Program-made: the position numbers and the translations under genes | Notes under the pieces: model-generated | Database searches by the model: none | The model's input: the letters and a program-made list of their open reading frames with translations, nothing else | What the model was told of the DNA's origin: nothing | Shown: piece by piece, positions 51,740 to 62,139 of the stretch | Numbering within the stretch: position 1 is the stretch's first letter | Layout of the letters: every line of letters begins with the position of its first letter | Assembly: GCA_012103075.1 (NCBI GenBank) | Contig: JAAVLQ010000002.1 | Coordinates: 1,221,001-1,285,000 of the forward strand | Reading direction: 5' to 3' | Origin: Brucella cytisi | GTDB taxonomy: Bacteria > Pseudomonadota > Alphaproteobacteria > Rhizobiales > Rhizobiaceae | Length of the DNA stretch: 64,000 nucleotides

Positions 51740-52522
51740 TCACTGGCCGTAAATGTCGAAGTCGAAATATTTTTTCGTGAAAGTATCGTAGGTCCCGTTG
51801 GCACGGATTGCCTTGATTGCAGCGTTCAGCTTGTCTTTGAGTTCCGTATCGCCCTTGCGTAACCCGATCCCTACGCCCGGTCCCAGAACCTCAACGTCCT
51901 GCGCGACTGTACCCTTTTCCCTCACAGCATGCCTTGCCGCTATCTGTAGCAAGGAACGCCCGCAGCGCCAGCGAATCCGCCTGTACAGCGTCGATGCGCC
52001 CGGCGGTGAGATCGTTATTGGCTTCGTCCTGCGTCTGATATTCCTTGATCGTCGCACCGCCGGGCGCGAAGTGCTTCATCGCGTAAGCCTGATGGATGGT
52101 CGAGACCTGCACGCCAATGGTCTTGTCCTTCAGCCCCTCCGGCGTCGCATCGAATTTGAGATCCTTGGTACCGATAACAATCGTCGGCGTATTGTAATAC
52201 TTGTCCGAGAAATCGATCGTCTTGAGACGTTCGGGCGTCATCGACATGGAGCCGACAATCATGTCGATCTTGCTGGTGGTCAGCGCTGGAATGATGCCGT
52301 CCCGGCGACGGGCGTGATCACACAATCAAGCTTGGCCTCTTTACAGACGGCATCGGCAAAATCAATTTCCCATCCCTGCCACTTCCCTGACGCGTCGGGT
52401 GACGTAAAGGGCGGATAGGGTTCGGCTGCGATACCGACCTTTACCTGTTCAGCATTCGCAACCGCGACGCCCGCGACAGCAAATGTTACACCGATACACA
52501 GACTTGTAAAAAGACGCTTCAT
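51740..52522 (-). CDS. Amino-acid ABC transporter substrate-binding protein, frameshifted
   Basis: About 260-residue periplasmic binding protein of the SBP_bac_3 family. The Sec signal peptide MKRLFTSLCIGVTFAV is cleaved after VANA; ligand-site pieces are EPYPPFTSPDASGKWQGWEID and VGSMSMTPERLKTIDFS (read in parts). One-base shifts near 52300 and 51920. ATG 52522 gives the signal peptide. Ligand preference not deducible, but ASP/ARG-type pockets are consistent with a cationic amino acid. Confidence 0.85.
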
Positions 52523-52544
52523 TAGTACTTCTCCCATTCCCGTT

Positions 52545-53318
52545 TCAGTGCGTTGAACTAATGAATTTTTTCAGTCGTTCGGATTTAGGGTCCCCGAATA
52601 CGTCTTCGGGAGACCCCTCTTCCTCGATCCTGCCATCATGTAAAAAGACAATGTGGTTCGCGACCTTGCGCGCAAATTTCATCTCGTGCGTAACGAGAAT
52701 CATCGTGCGCTTTTCCTTGGCCAGATCTCCGATAACGGTGAGCACCTCGCCAACAAGCTCAGGGTCCAGCGCAGAGGTCGGTTCATCGAAAAGCATGACC
52801 AGCGGTTCTATCGCGAGCGCACGCGCAATCGCGGCGCGCTGCTGCTGGCCGCCGGACATGAAAGCTGGATAAACATCCCGCTTTTCATAGAGCCCAACGC
52901 GCTTCAGCAGCGTTTCGGCGCGATCTATCGCCTCGGCTTTCGGCACCCCCAGCACATGAACGGGCGCTTCGATCACATTCTCCAGAACAGTCATGTGCTG
53001 CCAGAGATTAAAGCTCTGGAAGACCATGCCAAGCCGTGTGCGAATGCGTTCGATCTGCTTTCTGTCAGTGGGAATCTGGCTGCCATTACCGCTGTTCTTC
53101 ATGGCAATGGTTTCACCATGGATGGTAACCGCCCCCGAAGTCGGCAGTTCCAGCATGTTGATGCAGCGAAGAAATGTCGATTTGCCGGAGCCCGATCCGC
53201 CGATAAGTGCGATAACGTCGCCCTCGCGCGCCTTGAGTGAAACGCCTTTAAGCACCTCGAGATCACCGAAACGCTTGTGAAGGTCGACGACAGAGATCGC
53301 CTCTTCGCCCCGGCTCAT
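52545..53318 (-). CDS. Amino-acid ABC transporter ATPase (GlnQ/HisP-like)
   Basis: 257-residue ATPase, intact. Walker A GGSGSGKST (about residue 40), the Q-loop in FQSFNLWQHMTVLENV, signature SGGQQQRAAIARAL, Walker B LMLFDEPTSALDPEL with its first residues MLFDEP, and the HisP-specific end. It heads the minus-strand operon; ATG 53318 gives MSRGEEAISVVDLHKRFG. As the only ATPase near the binding protein and permease at 42810 and 45099, it may serve both importers. Confidence 0.92.
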   Translation of the reverse strand: MSRGEEAISVVDLHKRFGDLEVLKGVSLKAREGDVIALIGGSGSGKSTFLRCINMLELPTSGAVTIHGETIAMKNSGNGSQIPTDRKQIERIRTRLGMVFQSFNLWQHMTVLENVIEAPVHVLGVPKAEAIDRAETLLKRVGLYEKRDVYPAFMSGGQQQRAAIARALAIEPLVMLFDEPTSALDPELVGEVLTVIGDLAKEKRTMILVTHEMKFARKVANHIVFLHDGRIEEEGSPEDVFGDPKSERLKKFISSTH

Positions 53319-53447
53319 GCGGCACGAACCTCCCTTGGCCCGGCCACCCAATCGGTTCGCCGAAAGCCACCGGATATTGCTTGTTTATCAGCCACTTCGA
53401 AGTTCTTGTTCGACTTCTCAACAAGCGGCCAACGGTTCCCTTGACGC

Positions 53448-53488
53448 TGACTATACGCTTGAATAATTGTTATGCAAGTGCATAGTCA
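53448..53488. promoter_or_regulatory. Putative TetR operator
   Basis: Inverted repeat TGACTATACGCTTG (53448-53461) and CAAGTGCATAGTCA (53475-53488), 12 of 14 bases matched, centred between the divergent ATPase (start 53318) and tetR (start 53508). Placement in the shared promoter region suggests one regulator controls both operons. Inference from symmetry and position. Confidence 0.65.
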
Positions 53489-53507
53489 CGCATCAAGGGA
53501 GGAGAAG

Positions 53508-54152
53508 ATGACCGCATCGTTTCGACGTGCGCCAGACTTCGACCGTCGCACAGACATGATAGAGGCTACGCTCGATTGCATTGCCGATCTGGGGATACAG
53601 GCGACGACGGTGCGCGCTGTCGCGGCACGTGCCGGGGTCAGCAATGGACTCATCCGGCATCACTTCACATCGAAGGCCAACCTCATCGCCGCTGCCTACC
53701 GGCGTATGATTGAAATGATGACCGTGCCGGCGTTGAGTATTCTGGAATCGGACGGTGGCACGCCCCATGACCGGCTGACGCGTTTCGTCGCGGCCAGCCT
53801 TGGCGGAGCAGTGGCAGACCCGCGTATGCTTTCGCTCTGGGCGACTTTCGTCAGTCAGGTTCATCTCGATCCGGATCTGGAACGCGAGCATCGTGAAGGC
53901 TATCTCGCTTTTCGCCGGGCGACTGAGACCCTGATTGCGGAGGTCTTGTCGGCGGAAGGCCGCGAGCCAACTCCGCAGGCATGCCGACGCCTCGCCATCG
54001 CAGTCAACGCACTGATCGACGGCCTCTGGATCGAGGGCTGTCTCAGCGCGGACGAAATCGACGACACCATGCAAATCGGCATCGGACTAAGCTCCATCGG
54101 CGCCCTTCTTGGCATCGAGCTTCCCGCCGTGTCACCACTTCCGAGACATTGA
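53508..54152 (+). CDS. TetR-family transcriptional regulator (BetI-like)
   Basis: 214-residue regulator with an N-terminal helix-turn-helix (residues about 30-55: TTVRAVAARAGVSNGLIRHHF) and a BetI-like ligand-binding domain ending in GLWIEGCLSADEID. GGGAGGAG lies just before ATG 53508. It is the first gene of the aminotransferase operon and likely represses it and the divergent transporter operon through the 53448-53488 palindrome. Its effector is unknown and would be worth testing. Confidence 0.87.
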   Translation: MTASFRRAPDFDRRTDMIEATLDCIADLGIQATTVRAVAARAGVSNGLIRHHFTSKANLIAAAYRRMIEMMTVPALSILESDGGTPHDRLTRFVAASLGGAVADPRMLSLWATFVSQVHLDPDLEREHREGYLAFRRATETLIAEVLSAEGREPTPQACRRLAIAVNALIDGLWIEGCLSADEIDDTMQIGIGLSSIGALLGIELPAVSPLPRH

Positions 54153-54153
54153 C

Positions 54154-55347
54154 ATGCATTACGCTTCCATCACCGAAAGACTATCAGGACTGGGGTCGGA
54201 CAAATGGCGTGTCCATGCGCGTGGCAGGAACTGCGCGCGCTCGGCCATCCGGTTATCGAGTTCACGATTGGCGAACCCGACGTCGCGCCAGACCCCATGT
54301 TGCTGGAGGTGTGCAACAATGCCATGCGCGCCGGTCGCACCCGCTATTCGAACGGACGCGGCGAACCGGCAGTGCTGACGGCACTGGCCGCAAAATACTC
54401 AAAGCGCACTGGCCGCACCATCACCACCGACAACATCCTCTACTTTCCGGGCACCCAGACAGCGCTCTATGCAGTCCTGACCGGACTGGTCGAGGCCGGT
54501 GACAAGGTTCTCGTTCCAGACCCCTATTATGCGACCTATGAGGGCGTTGTGCGCGCGCCGGGAGCCGATATCGTTCCAGTGCCATTGCGGGCCGAAGACG
54601 GTTTTCATCTTCGCGCGGACATACTGGAAGCCGCAATTACGCCCGACTGCCGCGCGTTGCTCCTCAACAATCCGCACAACCCCACCGGCTCGGTGCTGAC
54701 AAAACCCGAAATTGCCGCCATCGCCGAAGTGTGCCGTAAGCACAATCTCTGGATCATCTGCGATGAGGTGTATGAAGAGCTCACCTTCGGCGCAGCATTT
54801 GCTTCGCCGCTCGACATTCCAGAAATGGCTGATCGCGCAATCGTGGTGTCCTCCATATCCAAGTCGCATGCAGCACCCGGTTTTCGCGCGGGTTGGGCCA
54901 TTGGATCGGAAGAGTTCTGCCAAAGATTGCTGCCGTTTTCCGATCCATGCTTTTCGGCGGACAGCCTTTCATCGCCGACATGGTGGCTTATGCGCTGACC
55001 CACAATCTGTCGACATCTTCCGTCATGCGCGCCCAATACAAGGCCCGGTCGGAACTCGTCGTCAAACAATTGCGCGGTGTCGCAGGCATCAAGCCGCTCA
55101 TGCCGGAATCTGGCATGTTCGTACTGCTGGATATTGGCGGCACTGGACTGAATGGCGAAGAATTCGCCAGCCGCCTGCTTGAAGAACACTATGTCTCGAT
55201 GATGCCCGGCACGTCTTTTGGCGGGTTGCGAAGGATCTGGTGCGCATGAGCGTTACCGTTCCCGAAGACCGGATTATCGAGGCTTGCGACCGCATTGCCC
55301 GTTTTGCCCGCGGCCTTAACCACAATGCGGAAAGTCTGGTGTCATGA
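54154..55347 (+). CDS. PLP-dependent aminotransferase, arginine:pyruvate transaminase (AruH)-like, frameshifted
   Basis: About 390-residue class I/II aminotransferase. The PLP lysine is in SSISKSHAAPGFRAGW, and LLLNNPHNPTGSVLTKPEI and ICDEVYEELTF are typical fold-type I motifs. Shifts near 54225, 54940 and 55220. The next gene is a 2-oxoacid decarboxylase; the order recalls the aruH-aruI pair of the arginine transaminase pathway. It starts two bases after tetR, and its stop overlaps the next ATG (ATGA). Substrate inferred from context only. Confidence 0.85.
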
Positions 55348-56985
55348 GCAGCAAAACAACGGTCGGGCAGGCGTTGATTGAGCTTCTGGAAGCACATGAC
55401 GTTGACACAGTATTTGGCATTCCGGGCGTGCATACGGCAGAGCTTTATCGTGGTCTGGCCGGGTCGGGCATTCGGCACGTCACGCCGCGCGACGAGCAGG
55501 ATGCGGGTTTCATGGCGGATGGCTATGCGCGGGTGTCCGGCAAGCCCGGCGTTTGCCTGCTGATTACCGGCCCGGGATTGACCAACGCCATCACCCCCAT
55601 GGCGCAGGCGCGCGCGGATTCCATCCCGATGCTGGTCATCTCCGGGGTCAATGCCCGCCATACGCTCGGACATTACCGGGGGCATCTGCACGAACTGCCC
55701 GATCAGTCCGCAACGATGCGAACAATCGCCTTGTCGTCAGAACGACTGGAACAACCCGGCGATCTGGTAGCACTGGTTGGCCGCGCCTTTGCCCGGATGA
55801 AATCGGGACGTCCCGGCCCTGTCCATATCGAAATTCCAACCGACCTCATGGAAGCTCCATTTGAAGGCGCACCACTGAAGCCGTTGGAAAAGGCTGCCGT
55901 CGCTTTCGACACTGACAAAATCAACGACGCAGCAACATTGTGTGCGGAAGCGCGGCGTCCTTTGATCCTCGCTGGCGGGGGCGCCAACCGCGCGTGTGAC
56001 GCCATTTCCACCCTTGCACAAATGCTTGACGCACCGGTGGTCACCACAACGAACGCCCGTGGCTTTGCTTGGTCGCCATCCCCTTATGGTGCAGGCAAGC
56101 CCGAGCCTGCCGCCGATCCGCCAATTGATCGCAGAGGCCGATCTTGTCATCGCCATTGGAACCCAGTTTGGGCCGACCGATTACGACATGTATGTGGACG
56201 GTGGTTTTGAACCGCCCGCCAGAATGATCCGCATTGATGTCGATCCCGATGCAGCTGCTACCAGCTATCCGGCCGCGCTCTCACTCACAGGCGACGCAGC
56301 CCTGATAGTGGAAGCGCTCGCGTCGTCCCTTCGTGATTTGTCTCACGCAGAGCGCGACGACGGAAAGGAACGCGCTTCTGTCGCAACGGAGGCAGCCTAC
56401 CGCTCTCTTTCATCCAAAATGCAGGCATTGATCGAAGTTCTGGATACCATTCGCGACACGCTTCCCGGGAGCATTATCGTCGGGGATTCCACCCAGCTTG
56501 CCTATGCAGGCAATCTGTTCTTCGAAGCCGACGACCCGCGAAGCTGGTTCAATGCTTCAACCGGCTATGGTGCGCTCGGGTTTGGTCCTCCTGCCGCAGT
56601 CGGCGCCAGCCTTGCGCAGAGCGGCGCGTCTGTTGTCTGCCTTGTGGGCGATGGCGGCTTCCAGTTTTGTTTGGGCACGCTCGGCACTGCTGTGGATGAG
56701 AAAGCACCGGTGATTTTCGTGGTCTGGAACAATCACGGTTATCAGGAAATCGAAGATTACATGCTGTCCCGGGAGATAGAACCAGTTGGGGTGCGCCCGA
56801 CAGCGCCCGATTTCGTCAAGCTCGCACAGGCCTATGGCATAGCGGGCGAACATATTCGGCTGACAAATGGCGACAATCAGGACGCGCTTCGTCCGGGCGC
56901 ACTTGATCTTGCGCAGCTTGCCACAGCGCTGCGAACCGTCCGGGCGGTTGATGGACCTGCACTTATAGAAATAACAACGCCATAG
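55344..56985 (+). CDS. ThDP-dependent 2-oxoacid decarboxylase (AruI-like 5-guanidino-2-oxopentanoate decarboxylase), frameshifted
   Basis: About 547-residue thiamine-diphosphate enzyme with the three acetolactate-synthase-like domains: N-terminal VFGIPGVHTAELYRGL with the catalytic Glu in PRDEQDAGFMADGYARV, central NAD-like domain, and C-terminal GDGGFQFCLGTLGTA with GDG...NN (VWNNHGYQEI) for ThDP-Mg binding. A one-base shift near 56070 splits it. AruI of Pseudomonas has the same fold and decarboxylates 2-ketoarginine; acetolactate-synthase homologues differ in function, so this call rests on synteny with the aminotransferase. Confidence 0.8.
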
Positions 56986-57022
56986 GCCAGAGGGTCTAGC
57001 AAGGCGTAATGGGAGGAACGCA

Positions 57023-58184
57023 ATGCATTTCGGACTGACTGAAGAACAGGAAATGATCGTCTCGACAGTTCGAAGCTTTGTCGAGAACGAGATTTATCCG
57101 CATGAAACGACCGTCGAGCGTCTCGGCCATGTGCCACACGAGATCGGCGAGGAAATCAAGCGCAAGACGATCAAACTTGGCTTCTACGCCAGCAATTTTC
57201 CGGAATCTGCCGGCGGCCGGGACTTTCCCATCTCGAATTCGCGCTGGTTGAGCGTGAACTCGGTCGTGGATCGATGGCGCTCACACATTTCTTCGGACGT
57301 CCGCAAAATATTCTGATGGCCTGTCAGGGCGAACAGATCGAGCGATATCTCCTGCCTGCCGTGCGCGGCGAAAGGATGGATGCGCTCGCCATGACCGAGC
57401 CCGATGCGGGCTCCGATATTCGCGGTATGAAGGCCAATGCGCGCCGCGATGGCGGCGACTGGGTGTTGAACGGAACCAAGCATTTCATTTCTGGCGCGGA
57501 ACACGCCGATTTCGTCATTGTCTTCATGGCGACCGGTGAAGAACAATCTTCAGCCGGAACGAAGAAGAAAATCACGACCTTTCTGGTGGACCGCGGCACG
57601 CCGGGCTTCACCATCCGCGAGGGATATAAATCCGTCAGCCACCGCGGCTACAAGAACATGATCCTTGAATTCGATGATTGCCGCATTCCGGATGCTCAGG
57701 TTCTCGGCGATGTCGATGGGGGCTTTGCGGTCATGAATGAATGGCTATATGCCACCCGCATCACCGTGGCGACAATGGCAGTTGGGCGCGCGCGTCGTGT
57801 GTTCGACATGATGGTGGACTATGCCGCGCAGCGTAAGCAATTTGGTCAGCCCATCGGACGCTTTCAGGGCGTCGGTTTCCAGCTTGCCGATTCCGTTACC
57901 GAAATCGATGCCGCGGACTGGCTGACACTGGCGGCCGCCCGGCGCGTCTCGATCAGGGCTTGCCCGCAAACCGTGAGATTGCGTCCGCGAAGGTCTATGC
58001 GTCTGAGATGTTGGCCCGCGTTACCGACCGCGCTATTCAGGTTCACGGCGGCATGGGACTGATGGACGATCTGCCGTTGGAACGATTCTGGCGCGACGCG
58101 CGTGTCGAGCGAATTTGGGATGGCACGAGCGAGATCCAGCGCCACATCATTGCCCGCGATCTCCTCCGTCCGCTTGGAGCTTGA
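57023..58184 (+). CDS. Acyl-CoA dehydrogenase, frameshifted
   Basis: About 388-residue FAD enzyme that introduces a 2,3-double bond into acyl-CoA. AMTEPDAGSDIRGMKANA and FISGAEHADFVIVF are FAD/substrate motifs, AQRKQFGQPIGRFQGV and the C-terminal DLPLERFWRDARVERIWDGTSEIQRHI follow. Where classic members have Glu in YEGT, this sequence has Asp (IWDGT). Shifts near 57225 and 57945. It is the first gene of the CoA-thioester section and lies 37 bases after the decarboxylase. Confidence 0.87.
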
Positions 58185-58186
58185 CC

Positions 58187-60238
58187 GTGAACAAAAAGAA
58201 CCTGTCTCGTGTTCTACGTCCTCGTTCAATCGCGATCTTTGGTGGAGGATGGTCTACGGCAGTGCTCAGGCAATGCAGTAAAATGGGCTTTGAAGGCGCG
58301 CTTTGGCCGGTCCACCCCACCCGCGATACCATTAACGATATTCCTTGCTATCGATCCGTTGCAGACCTGCCCGGCGCGCCGGATGTCAGCTTCATCGGCG
58401 TCAATCGCGACGGAACAATCAACATCGTTCGCGAACTGGCAGCCCGTGGCAGTGGCGGCGCGGTGTGCTTTGCATCCGGCTTCAATGAGGGTTTCCGATG
58501 GCGCCGAGCGCAACCGGGCTTTGCTGGAAGCGGCGGGCGATATGCCGATCCTTGGCCCCAATTGCTATGGCTTCATCAATTATCTCGACGGCGCGCTGCT
58601 CTGGCCAGACCAGCATGGCGGCAAGAGAGTGGAAAGCGGTGCCGCCATTGTCGTGCAGTCGTCCAATATCGCCATCAATCTCACTATGCAGCGTCGCGGC
58701 CTGCCGATTGCCTATGTGCTGACCGCCGGAAATCAGGCACAGACGGGTCTTTCTGAACTGGCCGAAGCTGCCCCGGACGATCCGCGTGTTACCGTTCTTG
58801 GCCTGCACATTGAAGGCTTCGACAATATTGCACGTCTGGAACGGGTGTTCGCCAAAGCGCGCGCGATGAGAAAGCCCGTCGTGGCGATCAAGGTCGGGAC
58901 CTCCGCCGCCGCTCAGGCGATGACCCTTTCACATACCGCTTCACTGGCCGGAGCCGATACGCTGGCCGATGCCTTTTTCGCACGATGCGGCGTCGTCCGT
59001 GCCCGGACGCTCGACGAATTCGTCGAAACCCTGAAGCTGCTTCATGTGCTTGGCCCCTCGCCGGATAACAGTCTCGGCTCGATGAGCTGTTCCGGCGGCG
59101 AAGCATCGCTCGTTGGCGATCTTGCAAGCGCTGCCGGTCTTGACCTCCGACCGCTTGCACCTGACGAGGCCCGAAACTCAGCGCCACCTTGCCCGAAATG
59201 GTCACGATCTCGAACCCCCTCGACTATCACACCTTCACATGGGGAAATGGACCAGCACTCACGGCAACCTATCGCGCCATGCTGGATGGGAATTTCGGAC
59301 TGACCATATTGGTGCTCGACTTTCCTCGCGGCGACCGGTGCGTCGACAATGGTTGCGAAACATCGCTAGAAGCGGCGATAGAGGCGCACAAGGCAGGCGG
59401 TGGGCGCTTCGCACTCGTCGCCAGTCTGCCGGAAAACCTCACCGAAACCCATGCCGAACGGCTGGTCGCCACCGGTATCGCGCCAATGATGGGGCTTGCC
59501 ACAGCGCTGACGGCTGCTGCCAATGCCGCCCGGATTGGTGAGGTCTGGTCGCGCCCACAACCTCCGCTGCTGACAGCCCAAGCGCCAGCCCTTGCATCTG
59601 ACGCGACTGCAATGGACGAATGGTCGTCCAAGTCGGTCTTGCGTGAAATCGGTCTTGTTACCCCACAGGGCGGCATTGCATCCGGTGTTGACGACGCCGT
59701 CACGCTTGCCGAAAAGCTGGGCTACCCCGTCGTCCTGAAGGGCGTTGGAGACAACCTTCTCCACAAGACCGAAATGGCGGCGGTCCACCTCAATCTGGCA
59801 GATGCCGAGGCTGTGCGCACAGCCGCAGTTTCGCTTGCCCATCTTGAATGCGATTTTCTGGTCGAGAAAATGGTTCATGGAGGTGTTGCCGAGCTGATTG
59901 TCGGCATCGCACGCGATCCGCAATTCGGGCTTTATCTCACCATCGGCGCAGGCGGCGTGATGGTCGAACTCTGGAATGATACGCGCGCGCTTCTTTTACC
60001 CGCCAGTCGCGATGATGTTCGAACCGCGCTTCTCTCGTTGCGCTCAGCCCCGCTTCTGACCGGGTTCCGTGGCCGACGGAAAGCAGACATCGAAGCTGCC
60101 ATGGAAGCCGCGTGGCGAGTTGGCAACCATGCACTCGCTCAGGCAGATTTGATTGAGGAACTCGACATCAATCCGCTCATCGTCACCGCTGATAATGCCA
60201 TCGCCGTCGATGCCCTAATACGCAACAGGAGAACATGA
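58187..60238 (+). CDS. NDP-forming acyl-CoA synthetase (acetyl-CoA synthetase ADP-forming family), frameshifted
   Basis: About 685-residue two-part enzyme that activates a carboxylic acid to its CoA thioester. The N-terminal CoA-binding domain has RPRSIAIFGGG and ILGPNCYGFIN with the active-site His motif region; the ATP-grasp C-terminal domain has GYPVVLKGVGDNLLHKTE and the LYLTIGAGGVMVELWNDTRALLLP end. Shifts near 58490 and 59175. GTG 58187 is the start, two bases after the dehydrogenase stop. The stop codon overlaps the start region of the next gene. Substrate unknown, presumably the product of the decarboxylase branch. Confidence 0.85.
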
Positions 60239-61026
60239 TGTCTGAAGAGGTGAAAATCGTTCGCAACGGCCAGATATTGGAGATCACGCTCGACCGGCCC
60301 AAGGCCAATGCGATAGACCAGCCAACCAGTCGAAAGCTCGGCGACGCCTTCGCCATTTTTCGCGATGATCCGGACCTGCGCGTTGCGATTTTCACAGGTG
60401 GAGGTGAGAAGTTCTTCTCCGCTGGGTGGGATCTGAACGAAGCTGCCGCCACTGGCGGGGATGGCTATATCGCCGACTATGGTCAGGGCGGCATCTATGG
60501 CTTTTCAGAACTGCCCGGATTGGAAAAACCGGTCATCTGTGCGGTCAACGGCTATGCCATTGGCGCTGGCTTCGAAATACTACTGACCGCCGACTTCATT
60601 ATCGCCGCTGATCATGCACAATTCTGGCTACCCGAGACGTCGCTCGGTGTTCTGCCGGATATCGGTTCGTTCGTTCTGCCCAAACTTCTGCCCAAGGTCA
60701 TTGCAAACGAAGTTCTTTACGCCGGTCGACGTTTCAATGCACAGGACTGCCTCCGGTGGGGACTGGTCAATGATGTGGTGCCGCAGGCCGAGCTGATGAA
60801 TGCGGCCAGAGCGCTCGCCGCACGCATCCTGCGTTCTGCGCCGCTTTCAGTTGCCGCCGCAAAACAGACGACACGCATGGCCGAGCATATGAGCCCGGCC
60901 GAGAGCTATGCCGCCATGCGCGCCGGTACGTTTCCACTGTTCAAAGCGCTGATCGAAAGCGAAGACGCGCTGGAGGGACCGTGCGCAGCCGTCGAGAAAC
61001 GCGATCCCGTTTGGAAAGGCAGATGA
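60235..61026 (+). CDS. Enoyl-CoA hydratase/isomerase, CaiD-like (first copy)
   Basis: 263-residue crotonase-fold enzyme, intact. It resembles carnitinyl-CoA dehydratase Cai[30 protein letters not shown], and the C-terminal [12 protein letters not shown] are close to E. coli CaiD as I recall it. Both catalytic Glu positions are kept (GFEILL and LPETSLG). Start ATG 60235 (a second ATG is the next codon). Function by family: water addition or removal on a crotonyl-CoA-type intermediate. Confidence 0.88.
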   Translation: MMSEEVKIVRNGQILEITLDRPKANAIDQPTSRKLGDAFAIFRDDPDLRVAIFTGGGEKFFSAGWDLNEAAATGGDGYIADYGQGGIYGFSELPGLEKPVICAVNGYAIGAGFEILLTADFIIAADHAQFWLPETSLGVLPDIGSFVLPKLLPKVIANEVLYAGRRFNAQDCLRWGLVNDVVPQAELMNAARALAARILRSAPLSVAAAKQTTRMAEHMSPAESYAAMRAGTFPLFKALIESEDALEGPCAAVEKRDPVWKGR

Positions 61027-61027
61027 A

Positions 61028-61821
61028 ATGAGCACGCAGGCCGAAGCTGCCATAACAACCCGCCGTGAAGGCGCTATTCTGGAAGTTACGTTGGACCGGC
61101 CCAAGGCCAACGCAATTGATCTTCCAACGTCGCGGATCATGGGGCAAACCTTCGCGGCCTTTCGCGACGATCCCGAACTGCGCGTCGCCATTCTCAAGAC
61201 CGCCGGTGAACGCTTCTTCTCTGCCGGTTGGGATTTGAAAGCAGCGGCCGAAGGCGCTCCCATCGACGGTGACTATGGGATTGGCGGCTTTGGCGGCATT
61301 CAGGAACTGCGCGACCTGAACAAGCCTGTCATCGCGTGTGTCAGCGGCATGGCCGCAGGCGGTGGTTTCGAACTGGCCCTGTCCTGCGACCTGATCTATG
61401 CCGCGGACCACTCTTCTTTTCATTGCCGGAAATCCGCTCGGGAACCATTGCAGATGCAGCAAGCATCCGGCTTCCGAAACGCATTCCTTATCACATCGCG
61501 ATGGAACTGTTGTTGACCGGCCGCTGGATTGACGCTCAGGAAGCGCATCGCTGGGGCTTCGTCAACGAGGTCCTGCCTCAAGATAAACTGGAAGAGCGCG
61601 TATGGGAGATTGCGCGTTTGCTGGCATCCGGTCCGCCGCTGGTTTACGCAGCAATCAAGGAGACCGTGCGCCGCGCCGAAAGCGAAGATTTCCAGACCAT
61701 GATGAACCTTGTCATGCGTCGCAAGCTGGCAACGGTCGATATTCTCTATGGGTCGGACGATAATCTGGAAGGCGCTAAAGCCTTCGCCGAAAAGCGCGAT
61801 CCTGTCTGGAAAGGGAAGTAA
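61028..61821 (+). CDS. Enoyl-CoA hydratase/isomerase, CaiD-like (second copy), frameshifted
   Basis: About 264-residue paralogue of the gene just upstream, with the same marks: [48 protein letters not shown] and [10 protein letters not shown]. Both Glu are kept (GFELAL and SLPEIRSG). A one-base shift near 61425 splits it. It starts two bases after its neighbour. The two proteins differ in the middle of the chain, so they may act on different CoA intermediates. Last gene of the operon; 61822-62010 holds only a terminator. Confidence 0.87.
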
Positions 61822-61975
61822 CAGCAGGCATTTCCATCGTCAGCCCGGGTGTCCCGGCTGAATGAGTTCATTGGATTACCCACGTGGACAGCGCATCAAC
61901 CCAACACGAGTCTTTGTTAGTTGCAGCGCGACCATTCGAGGCTGCCTCAAACACCAGAATCCGTTTAAAACGCAA

Positions 61976-62002
61976 AAACCCCGCAGTTTTTCTGCGGGGT
62001 TT
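61976..62002 (-). terminator. Terminator of the rRNA operon
   Basis: AAACCCCGCAG pairs with CTGCGGGGTTT around TTTTT, with the T-run on the minus strand, nine bases beyond the initiator tRNA. A perfect 11-base-pair stem. Confidence 0.87.
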
Positions 62003-62010
62003 GAATGTCT

Positions 62011-62087
<77 letters not shown>

Positions 62088-62139
62088 CCATGGGTGTTTT
62101 GTATATATTTGAGAAGATGATTTGATTTGTGTTCTTGGC

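Noticed and set aside
1..61821. Interpretation of broken genes as widespread pseudogenes, as in host-adapted Brucella
   Set aside because: Essential genes such as asd and leuD are hit at the same rate as accessory genes and the breaks sit in short homopolymers, so errors are more likely than decay.
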